In this document: positions 48,633 through 56,886 of the stretch, piece by piece
Position numbering within the stretch: the stretch's first letter is position 1
Layout of the letters: each line of letters begins with the position of its first letter
Assembly (NCBI RefSeq): GCF_005943945.1
Contig: NZ_CP040710.1
Coordinates: 2,243,001-2,307,000 of the forward strand
Source of the DNA: Aggregatimonas sangjinii
GTDB lineage: Bacteria > Bacteroidota > Bacteroidia > Flavobacteriales > Flavobacteriaceae
DNA length: 64,000 nt
Direction: 5' to 3'
The notes under the pieces: generated by a model
The model's input: only the letters and a program-made list of their open reading frames with translations
The model's database searches: none
Told to the model about the DNA's origin: nothing
Program-made: the position numbers and the translations under genes

Positions 48633-49240
48633 GAGGCAAGGTCTTTACTGATTTTGGAATAATACGTTAATAAATCGAAGACTAAATCTAAACGGGCCCT
48701 TTTTTGTCTTTGACTAACCGCCGATTGCTGAATGCCCAGTCTTTTGGCGATCTCGTTTTGTGATGCCTCCGGATTTTCCAAGGCAAGTGCCACTATTTCT
48801 GCAGATACGGTACTCCAATCGTTCATAAAATCGAGTGCCAGTTTTAAAACCAGGTTCAGGGTATCATCATATAAATCATCACCTGTAGCGATGGTGAGCT
48901 TGCTCTTATCCTCTTTGAGCGACTCGAATGCACGACCTGAACGACGATACGCGGGCCCATTGGACTCGCTCACACCACTACCGACAAAAGTAATCTCGCC
49001 CAAGCCAATGCCCATTCGCACATCCAGACCCTTAGTTGATTTCATTGTTGCTTTAATGTGAATGGCCGTTTCTAGCGCGTCTGAGAGCGGTACTTTAAGT
49101 TGAAACTCGTCGCCTCGATATACTTCCCAAACCGTAGGCGATTCGCCCAAGCTTGACAGATAGCGTTTTAAGGTAGTCAACCAGTTTGCATCCGGTTGCT
49201 GTTCCGAATTCACGATATCACCTGTTATTATTGCTTCCAT
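48629..49240 (-). CDS. SatD-family protein with C-terminal helix-turn-helix
   Basis: 203 residues from ATG 49240; a reading from 49300 runs through the inverted repeat. Opening MEAIITGDIVNS holds D8; VYRGDEFQL places GDEF at residues 43-46; RMGIGLGE follows near residue 95. This order resembles nucleotide-cyclase/GGDEF palm folds (metal-binding Asp in the first strand and in the GDE hairpin). That relation is my inference. Residues ~150-185 (EASQNEIAKRLGIQQSAVSQ) form a helix-turn-helix. SatD was named in Streptococcus mutans for acid tolerance, mechanism unknown. Coupled to DUF3307 by a 4-nt overlap; a 14-bp inverted repeat lies just upstream. Confidence 0.82.
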   Translation of the reverse strand: MEAIITGDIVNSEQQPDANWLTTLKRYLSSLGESPTVWEVYRGDEFQLKVPLSDALETAIHIKATMKSTKGLDVRMGIGLGEITFVGSGVSESNGPAYRRSGRAFESLKEDKSKLTIATGDDLYDDTLNLVLKLALDFMNDWSTVSAEIVALALENPEASQNEIAKRLGIQQSAVSQRQKRARLDLVFDLLTYYSKISKDLAS

Positions 49241-49245
49241 AATAT

Positions 49246-49321
49246 TATAAGCTAAAACGCTAATATATATATTTATAAGCATATTAACTAATAATATCAA
49301 TTATAATCGTTTTAGCTTATA
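49246..49321 (-). promoter_or_regulatory. Inverted repeat upstream of SatD, probable operator
   Basis: TATAAGCTAAAACG (49246-49259) and its exact complement CGTTTTAGCTTATA (49308-49321) form a perfect 14-bp inverted repeat with a 48-bp AT-rich spacer. A third partial copy, TATAAGC, lies at 49274-49280. The arm nearest the gene ends 5 nt before the SatD ATG. This suits autoregulation by the SatD helix-turn-helix, which is inference. Confidence 0.6.
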
Positions 49322-49352
49322 CTGCATAAATATCAGCGAAAGTACTAATGTC

Positions 49353-49805
49353 TTAAAACCATCTCCTGACCTTGATGCAATACTGTTGGTACTCTTTTCC
49401 GAAAAGTGAGCGTAAAGCCTCTTCTTCGGGTATGATCTGAAAACGATTCATATAGGCCACAAAACCAGCGGCCAACAAGGTATTGAAGGCATTGCCCAAC
49501 CAAGTACCCAAAGCCAATAACAGCAACAACAATCCGAGATACATCGGGTTTCTGCTAAAGTTGTACAATCCGCCCGTTACCAATGTAGTCGCCTTGACCG
49601 GGCTTGTCGGATCAATCGTGGTCTTTGCCCTAAAAAACTGTAACAATGCGAACACCCCAATACACGCGGCCAATGCCAGCAATACAAACATAAGGTAGCG
49701 ACGGCCGAAAAAATCAAAATCGCCAAAAGGGAGAAATCTGGCCACTACATACATTAGACCGGCAAATATCAGCGCTACCGCAACGGGAGGTAATTTTAAC
49801 TTCAT
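49353..49805 (-). CDS. Isoprenylcysteine carboxyl methyltransferase-family membrane protein
   Basis: 150 residues with four hydrophobic helices. Family core: LVTGGLYNFSRNPMYLGLLLLLLALGTWLGN and the final EEEALRSLFGKEYQQYCIKVRRW. The family includes phospholipid and isoprenylcysteine methyltransferases; the bacterial substrate is unknown. It is divergent from rdgB with a 26-bp gap. Confidence 0.88.
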   Translation of the reverse strand: MKLKLPPVAVALIFAGLMYVVARFLPFGDFDFFGRRYLMFVLLALAACIGVFALLQFFRAKTTIDPTSPVKATTLVTGGLYNFSRNPMYLGLLLLLLALGTWLGNAFNTLLAAGFVAYMNRFQIIPEEEALRSLFGKEYQQYCIKVRRWF

Positions 49806-49831
49806 CCTGTAAAATTAGTATTTTTGGGGCT

Positions 49832-50419
49832 ATGCAACTCGTTTTCGCCACACACAACCAAAATAAATTCCGTGAAGTACAACAATTGGTTCCGCCGAAT
49901 GTTCGATTACTGTCATTAACCGATATCGAATGTCATGAAGACATTCCGGAAACAGGAAAGACCCTTGCCGAAAACGCCCAGCTAAAGGCCGACTATGTTG
50001 CCCGAAACTATAGTCTACCCTGTTTCGCCGATGATACGGGCCTATTAGTCGATGCGCTTAACGGAGCACCGGGAATCTATTCCGCCCGCTATGCCGGTGA
50101 GCAGAAAAATGCGACCGAAAATATGGATAAGCTTCTGGCCCAATTAGAGGGGGAATCGAATCGTTCGGCACGATTCAGTACTGTTATCGCACTTCGGCTC
50201 GACAATGAAAATATTCTTTTTGAAGGAGTGGTAGAAGGTGCCATCACCCATGATAAACACGGAACAGATGGTTTTGGTTACGATCCTATTTTTAGGCCAC
50301 AGGGGTATAAGAAAACCTTCGCAGAACTGCCATTGGCCATAAAAAACAAAATAGGTCACCGGGGCAAAGCCACTCAAAAATTACTCGAGTACCTTAATAA
50401 CTTGCGTTTCAACAATTAA
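49832..50419 (+). CDS. rdgB: Non-canonical purine NTP pyrophosphatase
   Basis: 195 residues. MQLVFATHNQNKFREVQQL, FADDTGLLVDALNGAPGIYSARYAGE and GTDGFGYDPIF are typical RdgB/HAM1 motifs. It removes dITP/XTP from the nucleotide pool. A perfect -7 element TATTTTTG (49819-49826) ends 5 nt before the ATG, so the message is probably leaderless. Confidence 0.95.
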   Translation: MQLVFATHNQNKFREVQQLVPPNVRLLSLTDIECHEDIPETGKTLAENAQLKADYVARNYSLPCFADDTGLLVDALNGAPGIYSARYAGEQKNATENMDKLLAQLEGESNRSARFSTVIALRLDNENILFEGVVEGAITHDKHGTDGFGYDPIFRPQGYKKTFAELPLAIKNKIGHRGKATQKLLEYLNNLRFNN

Positions 50420-50430
50420 ACGTATCTTTG
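50402..50430 (+). promoter_or_regulatory. Bacteroidota-type promoter of the DEAD-box helicase gene
   Basis: TTG (50402-50404), an 18-bp spacer and TATCTTTG (50423-50430); the -33 element lies inside the last codons of rdgB. It would give a leader of about 100 nt. Confidence 0.7.
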
Positions 50431-50436
50431 CCGCCT

Positions 50437-50538
50437 AATAAATGCCGCCGGTATGGCAGGTGTTGCGCGGAGAGTCCAATGGGTTATACAGAATAATCGC
50501 TCTATGCAACATACATATTTGCGATTAAATAACACATT
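50437..50538 (+). promoter_or_regulatory. Long leader of the DEAD-box helicase gene
   Basis: About 100 nt, long compared with most leaders here. TAATCGC (50494-50500) and GCGATTA (50521-50527) form a perfect 7-bp stem ending 11 nt before the ATG, and a small GC-rich hairpin lies near 50443-50460. Cold-shock helicase mRNAs in other bacteria have structured leaders; a temperature role here is inference. Confidence 0.4.
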
Positions 50539-52326
50539 ATGACGAAATTTGAAGCATTAGGGCTTCAGCAATCCCTCTTGGATGCTGTTGCCGACATGGG
50601 TTTTGAGACCCCTTCGGAAGTACAGGAAAAAGCAATTCCGATTCTACTTGAAAGTGAAACCGATTTGGTTGCCTTGGCGCAAACCGGAACAGGAAAGACC
50701 GCAGCCTTTGGTTTTCCGCTTATCCAAAAAATAGATTCGAACAGCAGAACCACGCAAGGGTTGATACTTTCCCCTACCCGTGAGCTCTGTTTACAGATTA
50801 CGAAAGAGATTCAATCGTATTCCAAATACGAAAAAAACATCAACGTCGTTGCTATCTACGGAGGTGCGAGCATTACAGAGCAGTCCAGACAAATCAAACG
50901 TGGCGCACAGATTATCGTAGCCACACCGGGTCGTATGAAAGATATGATCGGCCGTCGATTGGTCGATATCTCAAAAATCGACTATTGTATACTCGATGAA
51001 GCGGATGAAATGCTCAACATGGGCTTTTTCGAAGACATTAAAGATATCCTTTCGAATACCCCGGACGAAAAGTCGACTTGGCTCTTTTCAGCGACCATGC
51101 CAAAAGAGGTATCGGTCATTGCCAAGAAGTTCATGCAAAATCCGAAAGAAATTACGGTAGGCGCCAAAAATGCAGGTACCAGTACGGTACAGCATGAATA
51201 CTACACCGTAGGTGGTCGTGACCGTTATCCCGCCTTAAAACGATTGGCCGATGCGAACCCCGATATCTTTTCAGTGGTTTTCTGTCGTACCAAGCGCGAT
51301 ACACAACGCGTTGCCGAAAAATTGATTGAGGATGGATATAACGCCGGTGCATTGCACGGAGATTTGAGCCAGAACCAACGCGATTTGGTCATGAACTCTT
51401 TCCGTAAGAAACAAATACAAATGTTGGTTGCAACCGATGTTGCCGCACGCGGTATCGATGTAGACGACATTACTCATGTTATCAATTACCAATTGCCCGA
51501 CGAAATCGAAACCTATACACACCGTAGTGGTCGTACAGGTCGCGCTGGAAAATCGGGTATTTCCATGGTTATCGTTACCCGAAGCGAATTGCGTAAAATC
51601 CAAGCGATCGAACGCAAAATACAGCAAAAATTCGAGTCGAACACCATACCGACGGGCCCTGAAATTTGCGAGATACAGTTGTACCATTTGGCGAATAAGA
51701 TCAAGGATACCAAAATCGCGAAAGATGTAGACAACTACCTTCCGGCGATAAACGATGTCTTGGAGGGAATCGATAGGGAAGAATTGATCAAAAAAATTGT
51801 TTCGGTCGAATTCACAAGATTCTCGAATTACTACAACAAGACCAAAGACCTGAATACGGTCAGTGGAAGGGATTCAAGGGATGGTGAACGCCGTGGCGGA
51901 CAGATTCCTGCCAACGGTGCCGTACGTTATTTCATCAATGTAGGTGAAAAGGACGGGTACGATTGGATGTCCCTAAAGGATTTTATCCGCGATACCGTGG
52001 GGCTAGGCAGAGAAGATATCTTTAAAGTAGATGTAAAGGATAGTTTTTCCTTCTTTAATACCGAGGCCGAGAGTACGGAACAAATTCTAAATACCTTTAC
52101 CGAATTCAAGGTTGACGGTAGGTTCGTAAATGTAGAAGTCTCCAAAAGCCCTGGTGGCGGAGGCGGAAAAAGACGAAGTGGAGGGGGCGGAAGAGACCGC
52201 AATCGCAGCCGAGGACGTGATAAAGGCGGATACGGAGGTAAACGCAGAGGAGACCGTGATGGAAATCGCAAAAGTGCTTCGAATTCAGGAAAACGAAGAA
52301 GTACAAAAAGAAGCGATTTCTTTTAA
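50539..52326 (+). CDS. DEAD-box ATP-dependent RNA helicase (DeaD/CsdA-like)
   Basis: 595 residues. Motifs in order: Q-motif, AQTGTGKTAAF (I), PTRELCLQI (Ia), TPGRM (Ib), DEADEML (II), SAT (III), VVFCRTKRDT (IV), TDVAARGIDVDDI (V), HRSGRTGRAG (VI). A DbpA-type RNA-binding domain (~460-535) follows, then a glycine/arginine-rich tail (from ~540) that binds RNA non-specifically. It probably unwinds rRNA during ribosome assembly in the cold. It has its own promoter, a structured leader and a terminator. Confidence 0.95.
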   Translation: MTKFEALGLQQSLLDAVADMGFETPSEVQEKAIPILLESETDLVALAQTGTGKTAAFGFPLIQKIDSNSRTTQGLILSPTRELCLQITKEIQSYSKYEKNINVVAIYGGASITEQSRQIKRGAQIIVATPGRMKDMIGRRLVDISKIDYCILDEADEMLNMGFFEDIKDILSNTPDEKSTWLFSATMPKEVSVIAKKFMQNPKEITVGAKNAGTSTVQHEYYTVGGRDRYPALKRLADANPDIFSVVFCRTKRDTQRVAEKLIEDGYNAGALHGDLSQNQRDLVMNSFRKKQIQMLVATDVAARGIDVDDITHVINYQLPDEIETYTHRSGRTGRAGKSGISMVIVTRSELRKIQAIERKIQQKFESNTIPTGPEICEIQLYHLANKIKDTKIAKDVDNYLPAINDVLEGIDREELIKKIVSVEFTRFSNYYNKTKDLNTVSGRDSRDGERRGGQIPANGAVRYFINVGEKDGYDWMSLKDFIRDTVGLGREDIFKVDVKDSFSFFNTEAESTEQILNTFTEFKVDGRFVNVEVSKSPGGGGGKRRSGGGGRDRNRSRGRDKGGYGGKRRGDRDGNRKSASNSGKRRSTKRSDFF

Positions 52327-52363
52327 GGATTGTACTGAGATTACTTCATGTTAATTATTCACT

Positions 52364-52389
52364 AAAAAATACGCTCCGGCGTATTTTTT
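52364..52389 (+). terminator. Intrinsic terminator after the helicase gene
   Basis: AAAAAATACGC (52364-52374) pairs perfectly with GCGTATTTTTT (52379-52389) around TCCG. The following -7 element TATTTTTG (52402-52409) for the next gene starts 12 bp later, so terminator and promoter region abut. Confidence 0.85.
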
Positions 52390-52425
52390 GGTTTTGTTTG
52401 CTATTTTTGAACTCTAAAATCGTGC

Positions 52426-53205
52426 ATGACAAGACAGCTCACATTGGTTTTCCTTTTTCTGGCGCTGACGGTATACGGACAGGATAAAAATGAGGAAGTC
52501 GAAGAAGATGAAATAAAAGCTTTGGTCATCAATGCCCAGAGCGACGAACCTTTGGAGAGTGTTCATATCGTCAACCTAAATCAAGTCATCGGTACCATTA
52601 CCAATGAAGATGGTGAATTTACCATTAAAGCTGCCGTTAACGACACCCTTTACTTTTCATATCTCGGTTTTAAATCGCAAAAAATAAGGGTAACCAACGA
52701 CATGTTCAAGTTCAAGGATACGAAGATTTCACTGACGGAATTGGCCTATGCCTTGGAAGAGGTTATCGTAACCCCCTATCAGCTTACCGGGTATCTCGAA
52801 ATAGATGTGAAGAACCTACCGGTGAATACCGCATATCAATACAGTGTTTCAGGCCTTTCTATTGGATATGAAGCCGGGAACAAAAGCCCTAGTGCGGTAA
52901 CAAAGGTGTTAGGGGCAATTTTAAACCCGGCAGATTTATTGCGAAACCTTTTTGGAAAAAAGCCACGGCAAATGGCCAAGCTCAGAAAGATAAAAGAAGA
53001 CGATGAGATTCGAAATCTTCTAGCTGGTAAATTTGACCGTGAAGTACTGGAGGAATTGCTACAAATCGAAAAAGTGGATATCCAGGATATACTCAACAAT
53101 TGTAACTATTCAAAGTCATTTATCACTACGGCGAACGACCTTCAAATTCTGGACGCCATCAGCAGTTGCTACGAAGATTACAAAGTACTGAACCGAAAAA
53201 AATAA
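52426..53205 (+). CDS. Carboxypeptidase-regulatory-like domain protein
   Basis: 259 residues. Signal peptide (LTLVFLFLALTVYGQ), then one carboxypeptidase-regulatory-like (CarboxypepD_reg) beta domain (~30-110: VINAQSDEPLESVHIVNLNQVIGTITNEDGEF), then a helical half without recognised family. There is no TonB plug or barrel, so it is not a truncated receptor unless ancestral; it is probably a periplasmic or outer-membrane-associated protein. A -7 element TATTTTTG lies at 52402-52409, 16 nt before the ATG. Confidence 0.8.
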   Translation: MTRQLTLVFLFLALTVYGQDKNEEVEEDEIKALVINAQSDEPLESVHIVNLNQVIGTITNEDGEFTIKAAVNDTLYFSYLGFKSQKIRVTNDMFKFKDTKISLTELAYALEEVIVTPYQLTGYLEIDVKNLPVNTAYQYSVSGLSIGYEAGNKSPSAVTKVLGAILNPADLLRNLFGKKPRQMAKLRKIKEDDEIRNLLAGKFDREVLEELLQIEKVDIQDILNNCNYSKSFITTANDLQILDAISSCYEDYKVLNRKK

Positions 53206-53294
53206 ATTTTCAGTTTCCCCTATCATTTTATAGCTTTAGACAATTATACGCTACTACCCTATAAGCGTTTTCCTTATTGCTAAAATCGCCTTCT

Positions 53295-54989
53295 ATGCCA
53301 AGAGTTTGCCTTCTTTTAATGCTATCATTATTCGTTTTTTCCTGCCAACAAAAAAATAAAAAAGTTCCCGATCAGCCTTTGGTGATGACCGACACGATTC
53401 CGGAAAAAGAGCATAGGAATATTCCCTTTGTTTGGGAGGGAGCCAACATCTATTTTTTGCTTACCGATCGTTTTAACAATGGCAATCCTAATAACGACCT
53501 TAATTTTGAACGTACCGATTCAACCGGAACATTAAGGGGTTTTATGGGTGGTGACATTCAAGGTATCACCGATAAAATACGACAAGGATATTTTTCCGAT
53601 TTGGGAATCAATGCGATTTGGTTTACTCCCGTGGTGGAACAAATTCACGGAGCTACCGATGAAAGTACTGGAAACACTTACGGATATCACGGCTATTGGG
53701 CCAAGGATTGGACGGCCCTCGACCCGAATTTCGGTACGAAGAAAGATTTGGAGACCATGGTAAAAGCAGCCCACTCCAAGGGCATCAGGGTTCTGATGGA
53801 TGTGGTAGTGAACCATACTGGACCCGTGACCGAGAAAGACCAGGTTTGGCCAAAAGAATGGGTACGGGAAGACCCTACCTGTCAATTTACCAATTATGAA
53901 AATACCACTGCCTGTAGCTTGGTAGATAATCTCCCGGATGTCCTGACCGAGTCAGACGCCCCAGTGAAGCTCCCGGATGCCTTATTGGCCAAATGGAAAG
54001 AAGAAGGTCGATTGAGCAATGAACTCGACGAATTACAACTATTCTTTGAACGCACGGGCTACCCAAGGGCGCCGCGTTTCTACATTATCAAATGGCTGGC
54101 CGATTACGTGAACGAATTCGGAATAGACGGGTTTCGCGTCGATACGGTAAAACATGCCGACGAAAAGGCTTGGGCCGAATTGTACAAAGAAGCATCACAT
54201 GCATTCGAAACCTGGAAAAAAAGAAACCCTGATCAGGTCTTGGACGAAAACGATTTTTACATGATGGGGGAAGTGTATGGCTATGGAATTTCCAGCGGAC
54301 GGGAATACGATTTCGGTGATAAAAAAGTGGATTATTTTGCCCACGGCTTGAATAGTCTCATCAACTTCGAACTGAAATATGATGCCAATAACGCGTATGA
54401 TGTCATTTTCGAAAAGTACAACGATATATTGCACACCAAGTTGAAGGGACAAGGCGTAGTAAACTACCTCACCTCGCACGATGACGGCGAGCCTTTTGAT
54501 AAAGATCGAACCAAGTCTATCAAAACGGCCAATGTGCTACTACTTACACCGGGCACGTCCCAAGTCTATTATGGTGATGAAAGTGCCCGCGACCTGACTA
54601 TCGAGGGTACCCAAGGCGATGCCACGCTGCGCTCCTTTATGAACTGGCAGGATTTGGATAGTCTTCCCGAGACCAAACGCATACATAAGCATTGGCAGAA
54701 ACTAGGCCAATTTAGAAGCAACCATCCGGCAATCGGTGCCGGTAAGCATCAACGCTTGGCCAAAACGCCTTACGTATTCGGTAGAACGTACATCAAAGGG
54801 GATTTCAAGGACAAAGTAGTGGTCGGTCTTGATTTGCCCAAAGGAAAAAAATCACTTTGGGTCAAAGGCTTTTTTGGGGATGGAACAAAACTATACGATA
54901 CCTATTCCGATACCCAAGTAATCGTTGACAACGGCAAGGTAATCTTGGAAAACGATTTTGACATCGCTCTGTTGGAACTGGCCCAATAA
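53295..54989 (+). CDS. GH13 alpha-amylase-family lipoprotein
   Basis: 564 residues from the ATG at 53295, giving a lipoprotein signal (LLLMLSLFVFSC); an in-frame codon at 53277 would add six. Glycoside hydrolase 13 barrel: IYFLLTDRFNNG, DVVVNHTG (region I), GFRVDTVKH with nucleophile D283 (II), MMGEVYG with acid/base E326 (III), TSHDDGE with D396 (IV), and a C-terminal beta domain. It should cleave alpha-1,4-glucans at the outer membrane or periplasm. There is no SusC/SusD pair or other glycosidase next to it, so it is an orphan relative to polysaccharide loci. Confidence 0.92.
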   Translation: MPRVCLLLMLSLFVFSCQQKNKKVPDQPLVMTDTIPEKEHRNIPFVWEGANIYFLLTDRFNNGNPNNDLNFERTDSTGTLRGFMGGDIQGITDKIRQGYFSDLGINAIWFTPVVEQIHGATDESTGNTYGYHGYWAKDWTALDPNFGTKKDLETMVKAAHSKGIRVLMDVVVNHTGPVTEKDQVWPKEWVREDPTCQFTNYENTTACSLVDNLPDVLTESDAPVKLPDALLAKWKEEGRLSNELDELQLFFERTGYPRAPRFYIIKWLADYVNEFGIDGFRVDTVKHADEKAWAELYKEASHAFETWKKRNPDQVLDENDFYMMGEVYGYGISSGREYDFGDKKVDYFAHGLNSLINFELKYDANNAYDVIFEKYNDILHTKLKGQGVVNYLTSHDDGEPFDKDRTKSIKTANVLLLTPGTSQVYYGDESARDLTIEGTQGDATLRSFMNWQDLDSLPETKRIHKHWQKLGQFRSNHPAIGAGKHQRLAKTPYVFGRTYIKGDFKDKVVVGLDLPKGKKSLWVKGFFGDGTKLYDTYSDTQVIVDNGKVILENDFDIALLELAQ

Positions 54990-54994
54990 CCCAT

Positions 54995-55369
54995 TTATTT
55001 TTGGGAATGCAACGCAATACGATTGCCTTCGCAATCAAGAATAAGCGCCATAAAACCATGGCCCTCCCCAATCTTTTTTTTATCCTGTAGAATGCTACCG
55101 CCCGCATCCGTTACCCTTCCCAATTCCAGGGCGACATCGATACAGGAAAAATAAAGCACGGCACCATCGGTACTGGGCACATAACTTTCATGTTGCACTA
55201 ACGAACCCGTTGCACCCGATGTATTGGGAACAATCGGAAACCAGCCCATTTTCAACCCTTCAAGTTCATGAATTGTTATATTGATATCAAAGACCGTCTC
55301 GTAGAATTTTTTGGCTCTGTCCATATCCGTTACCGGGATCTCGAACCATCCGACCATATTGTGTTCCAT
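54995..55369 (-). CDS. VOC-superfamily (glyoxalase-like) protein
   Basis: 124 residues. Two beta-alpha-beta-beta-beta units with VGWFEIPVTDMDRAKKFYETVF at the start and GFMALILDCEGNRIALHS at the end, typical of vicinal-oxygen-chelate proteins. Substrate unknown. It is 4 nt behind the SRPBCC gene on the same strand. Confidence 0.85.
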   Translation of the reverse strand: MEHNMVGWFEIPVTDMDRAKKFYETVFDINITIHELEGLKMGWFPIVPNTSGATGSLVQHESYVPSTDGAVLYFSCIDVALELGRVTDAGGSILQDKKKIGEGHGFMALILDCEGNRIALHSQK

Positions 55370-55373
55370 TTTT

Positions 55374-55901
55374 TTATTTTTCTAGGTTTGCCTTGAGGCT
55401 TTGCATGCCTTCTTCGAAATCCTTCCCGACCATACTATCCATACTTTTAAAAAGTGTCATTATGCTCATTGGGAATTTGTTGTTGCCCGAAAAACCCCAA
55501 GTCACTTTGGTATGGCCATTGCCGATATCCTCGGTGGTAAGATAACAATCCGAGGTTGACTTGAAAGGTTTGAGAAATCGAAGCTCGGATTCAACACGCT
55601 CGCCATTGACGACCTTTTTGATTTCCTGCTCGCCCTCGCCTACCTCTTTATTACCCACCCAATGACTTACACAGCCCGGTTCGCCATCAGTACCAGTAAA
55701 GGTTTTGACCATGTTCGGGTCTTTCTTTTCCCAAGGCGACCATTCGCCCATTTTTTTGAGCGAACGTAGATAATCGAACACCTCTTGTTTCGGGCGCGCG
55801 ATTTCTATAGATCTGGAAACGTCGTAGGTTTTTGGCGCCATCATAGATAGCACGAGTATAAGAACGAAGAGCCCCAATACAATGTACAGAATTGTAGCCA
55901 T
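55374..55901 (-). CDS. SRPBCC-family (START-like) protein
   Basis: 175 residues. An N-terminal membrane helix (ILYIVLGLFVLILVLSMMAP) precedes a polyketide-cyclase/START-like domain: RSIEIARPKQEVFDYLRSLKKMGEWSPWEKKDP. Ligand unknown. It lies 4 nt before the VOC gene, a pairing often seen in Bacteroidota. Confidence 0.85.
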   Translation of the reverse strand: MATILYIVLGLFVLILVLSMMAPKTYDVSRSIEIARPKQEVFDYLRSLKKMGEWSPWEKKDPNMVKTFTGTDGEPGCVSHWVGNKEVGEGEQEIKKVVNGERVESELRFLKPFKSTSDCYLTTEDIGNGHTKVTWGFSGNNKFPMSIMTLFKSMDSMVGKDFEEGMQSLKANLEK

Positions 55902-55946
55902 TTAATTGTAAATTAGGTTGTTGCGAAAACAAGGTACTAAAAAAAA

Positions 55947-56603
55947 TCATTTCTCTCCGTAGTAGCGTGCTAAAACATCATCGATGCTTTTAATGGTTTT
56001 TTTCGCCCAGTCAATTTGCTTGTCCAGCTTTTCGGCGGTCGTCAATTGCCAAGGAAAATCCCCCTTTTTAAGCTGACCCGTTAAACGTTGCAGGATTATG
56101 GCCGCTGAAACCGAAATATTCAAGCTCTCGGTAAAACCCATCATCGGTATTTTCAGAAAACCGTCCGCTTGATCTAGTACTGTTTTGGTAAGTCCATCTC
56201 TTTCTGTACCAAAGAATAACGCTGTTTTCCCTTCAATTACAAAATCGTCCAAAAGACATTCATCAGTATGCGGAGTGGTGGCGATTATGCGATACCCATC
56301 CGTACGAAGCGTTTCGATACAGTCTTGTGTGGTTTCATAGCGCCGTATATCTACCCACTTTTCGGCACCTAAGGCGATTTTCGAATCCAACCGTTTTCCA
56401 TATTTACTTTCAATAAGATGGGCCTCTTGTATTCCAAAAATCTCACAGCTACGCACTACCGCACTCGCATTGTGCATCTGGTACACATCTTCTATGGCAA
56501 CGGTCAAAAATTTGGTGCGTTCCTCCAAGATTTCTTGAAAACGCTTTTTGCGCTCTTGGGTCATAAAGCCTTCAAGATAGGTCAGCAACTTTTGATCGTT
56601 CAT
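55947..56603 (-). CDS. trmH: TrmH-type tRNA 2'-O-methyltransferase
   Basis: 218 residues from the ATG at 56603 (MNDQKLLTYLEGFM); the longer frame to 56675 lacks homology signs. SPOUT motifs: HNASAVVRSCEIFG (1), FFGTERDGLT (2) and MMGFTESLNISVSAAIIL (3). Best match is tRNA Gm18 methyltransferase. It is a single gene with a 205-bp upstream gap shared with the sirtuin promoter. Confidence 0.92.
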   Translation of the reverse strand: MNDQKLLTYLEGFMTQERKKRFQEILEERTKFLTVAIEDVYQMHNASAVVRSCEIFGIQEAHLIESKYGKRLDSKIALGAEKWVDIRRYETTQDCIETLRTDGYRIIATTPHTDECLLDDFVIEGKTALFFGTERDGLTKTVLDQADGFLKIPMMGFTESLNISVSAAIILQRLTGQLKKGDFPWQLTTAEKLDKQIDWAKKTIKSIDDVLARYYGEK

Positions 56604-56886
56604 AAAACTAAAATAGTAAAAACATTGATGGCCGATCAAACATGAAAGGGCGTTGCACTTGTAGCAATAAGACACCGGGCGACTATCTATCGGAATGCCA
56701 AGTATTGTTATTTTTCAAATACATGGAATTGCCCTACCCTAATTACTACATGAAATGTCAAAAAGAAAACAATTAGGTTTTGGCCTTTATCTGTGTGCTA
56801 TTTTTGGATATTGCGAAAAAAAAATCGAAAAAATCAGCGGACCTCACTGAAATAAAAAGTCTATTTTTAAAGGAATAAAATTGAAG

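Noticed and set aside
52426-53205. Truncated TonB-dependent receptor
   Set aside because: The frame is intact with its own signal peptide, and no plug or barrel remnant follows before the next gene.
53295-54989. Part of a polysaccharide utilisation locus
   Set aside because: No SusC/SusD pair, sensor or second glycosidase lies next to the GH13 gene.
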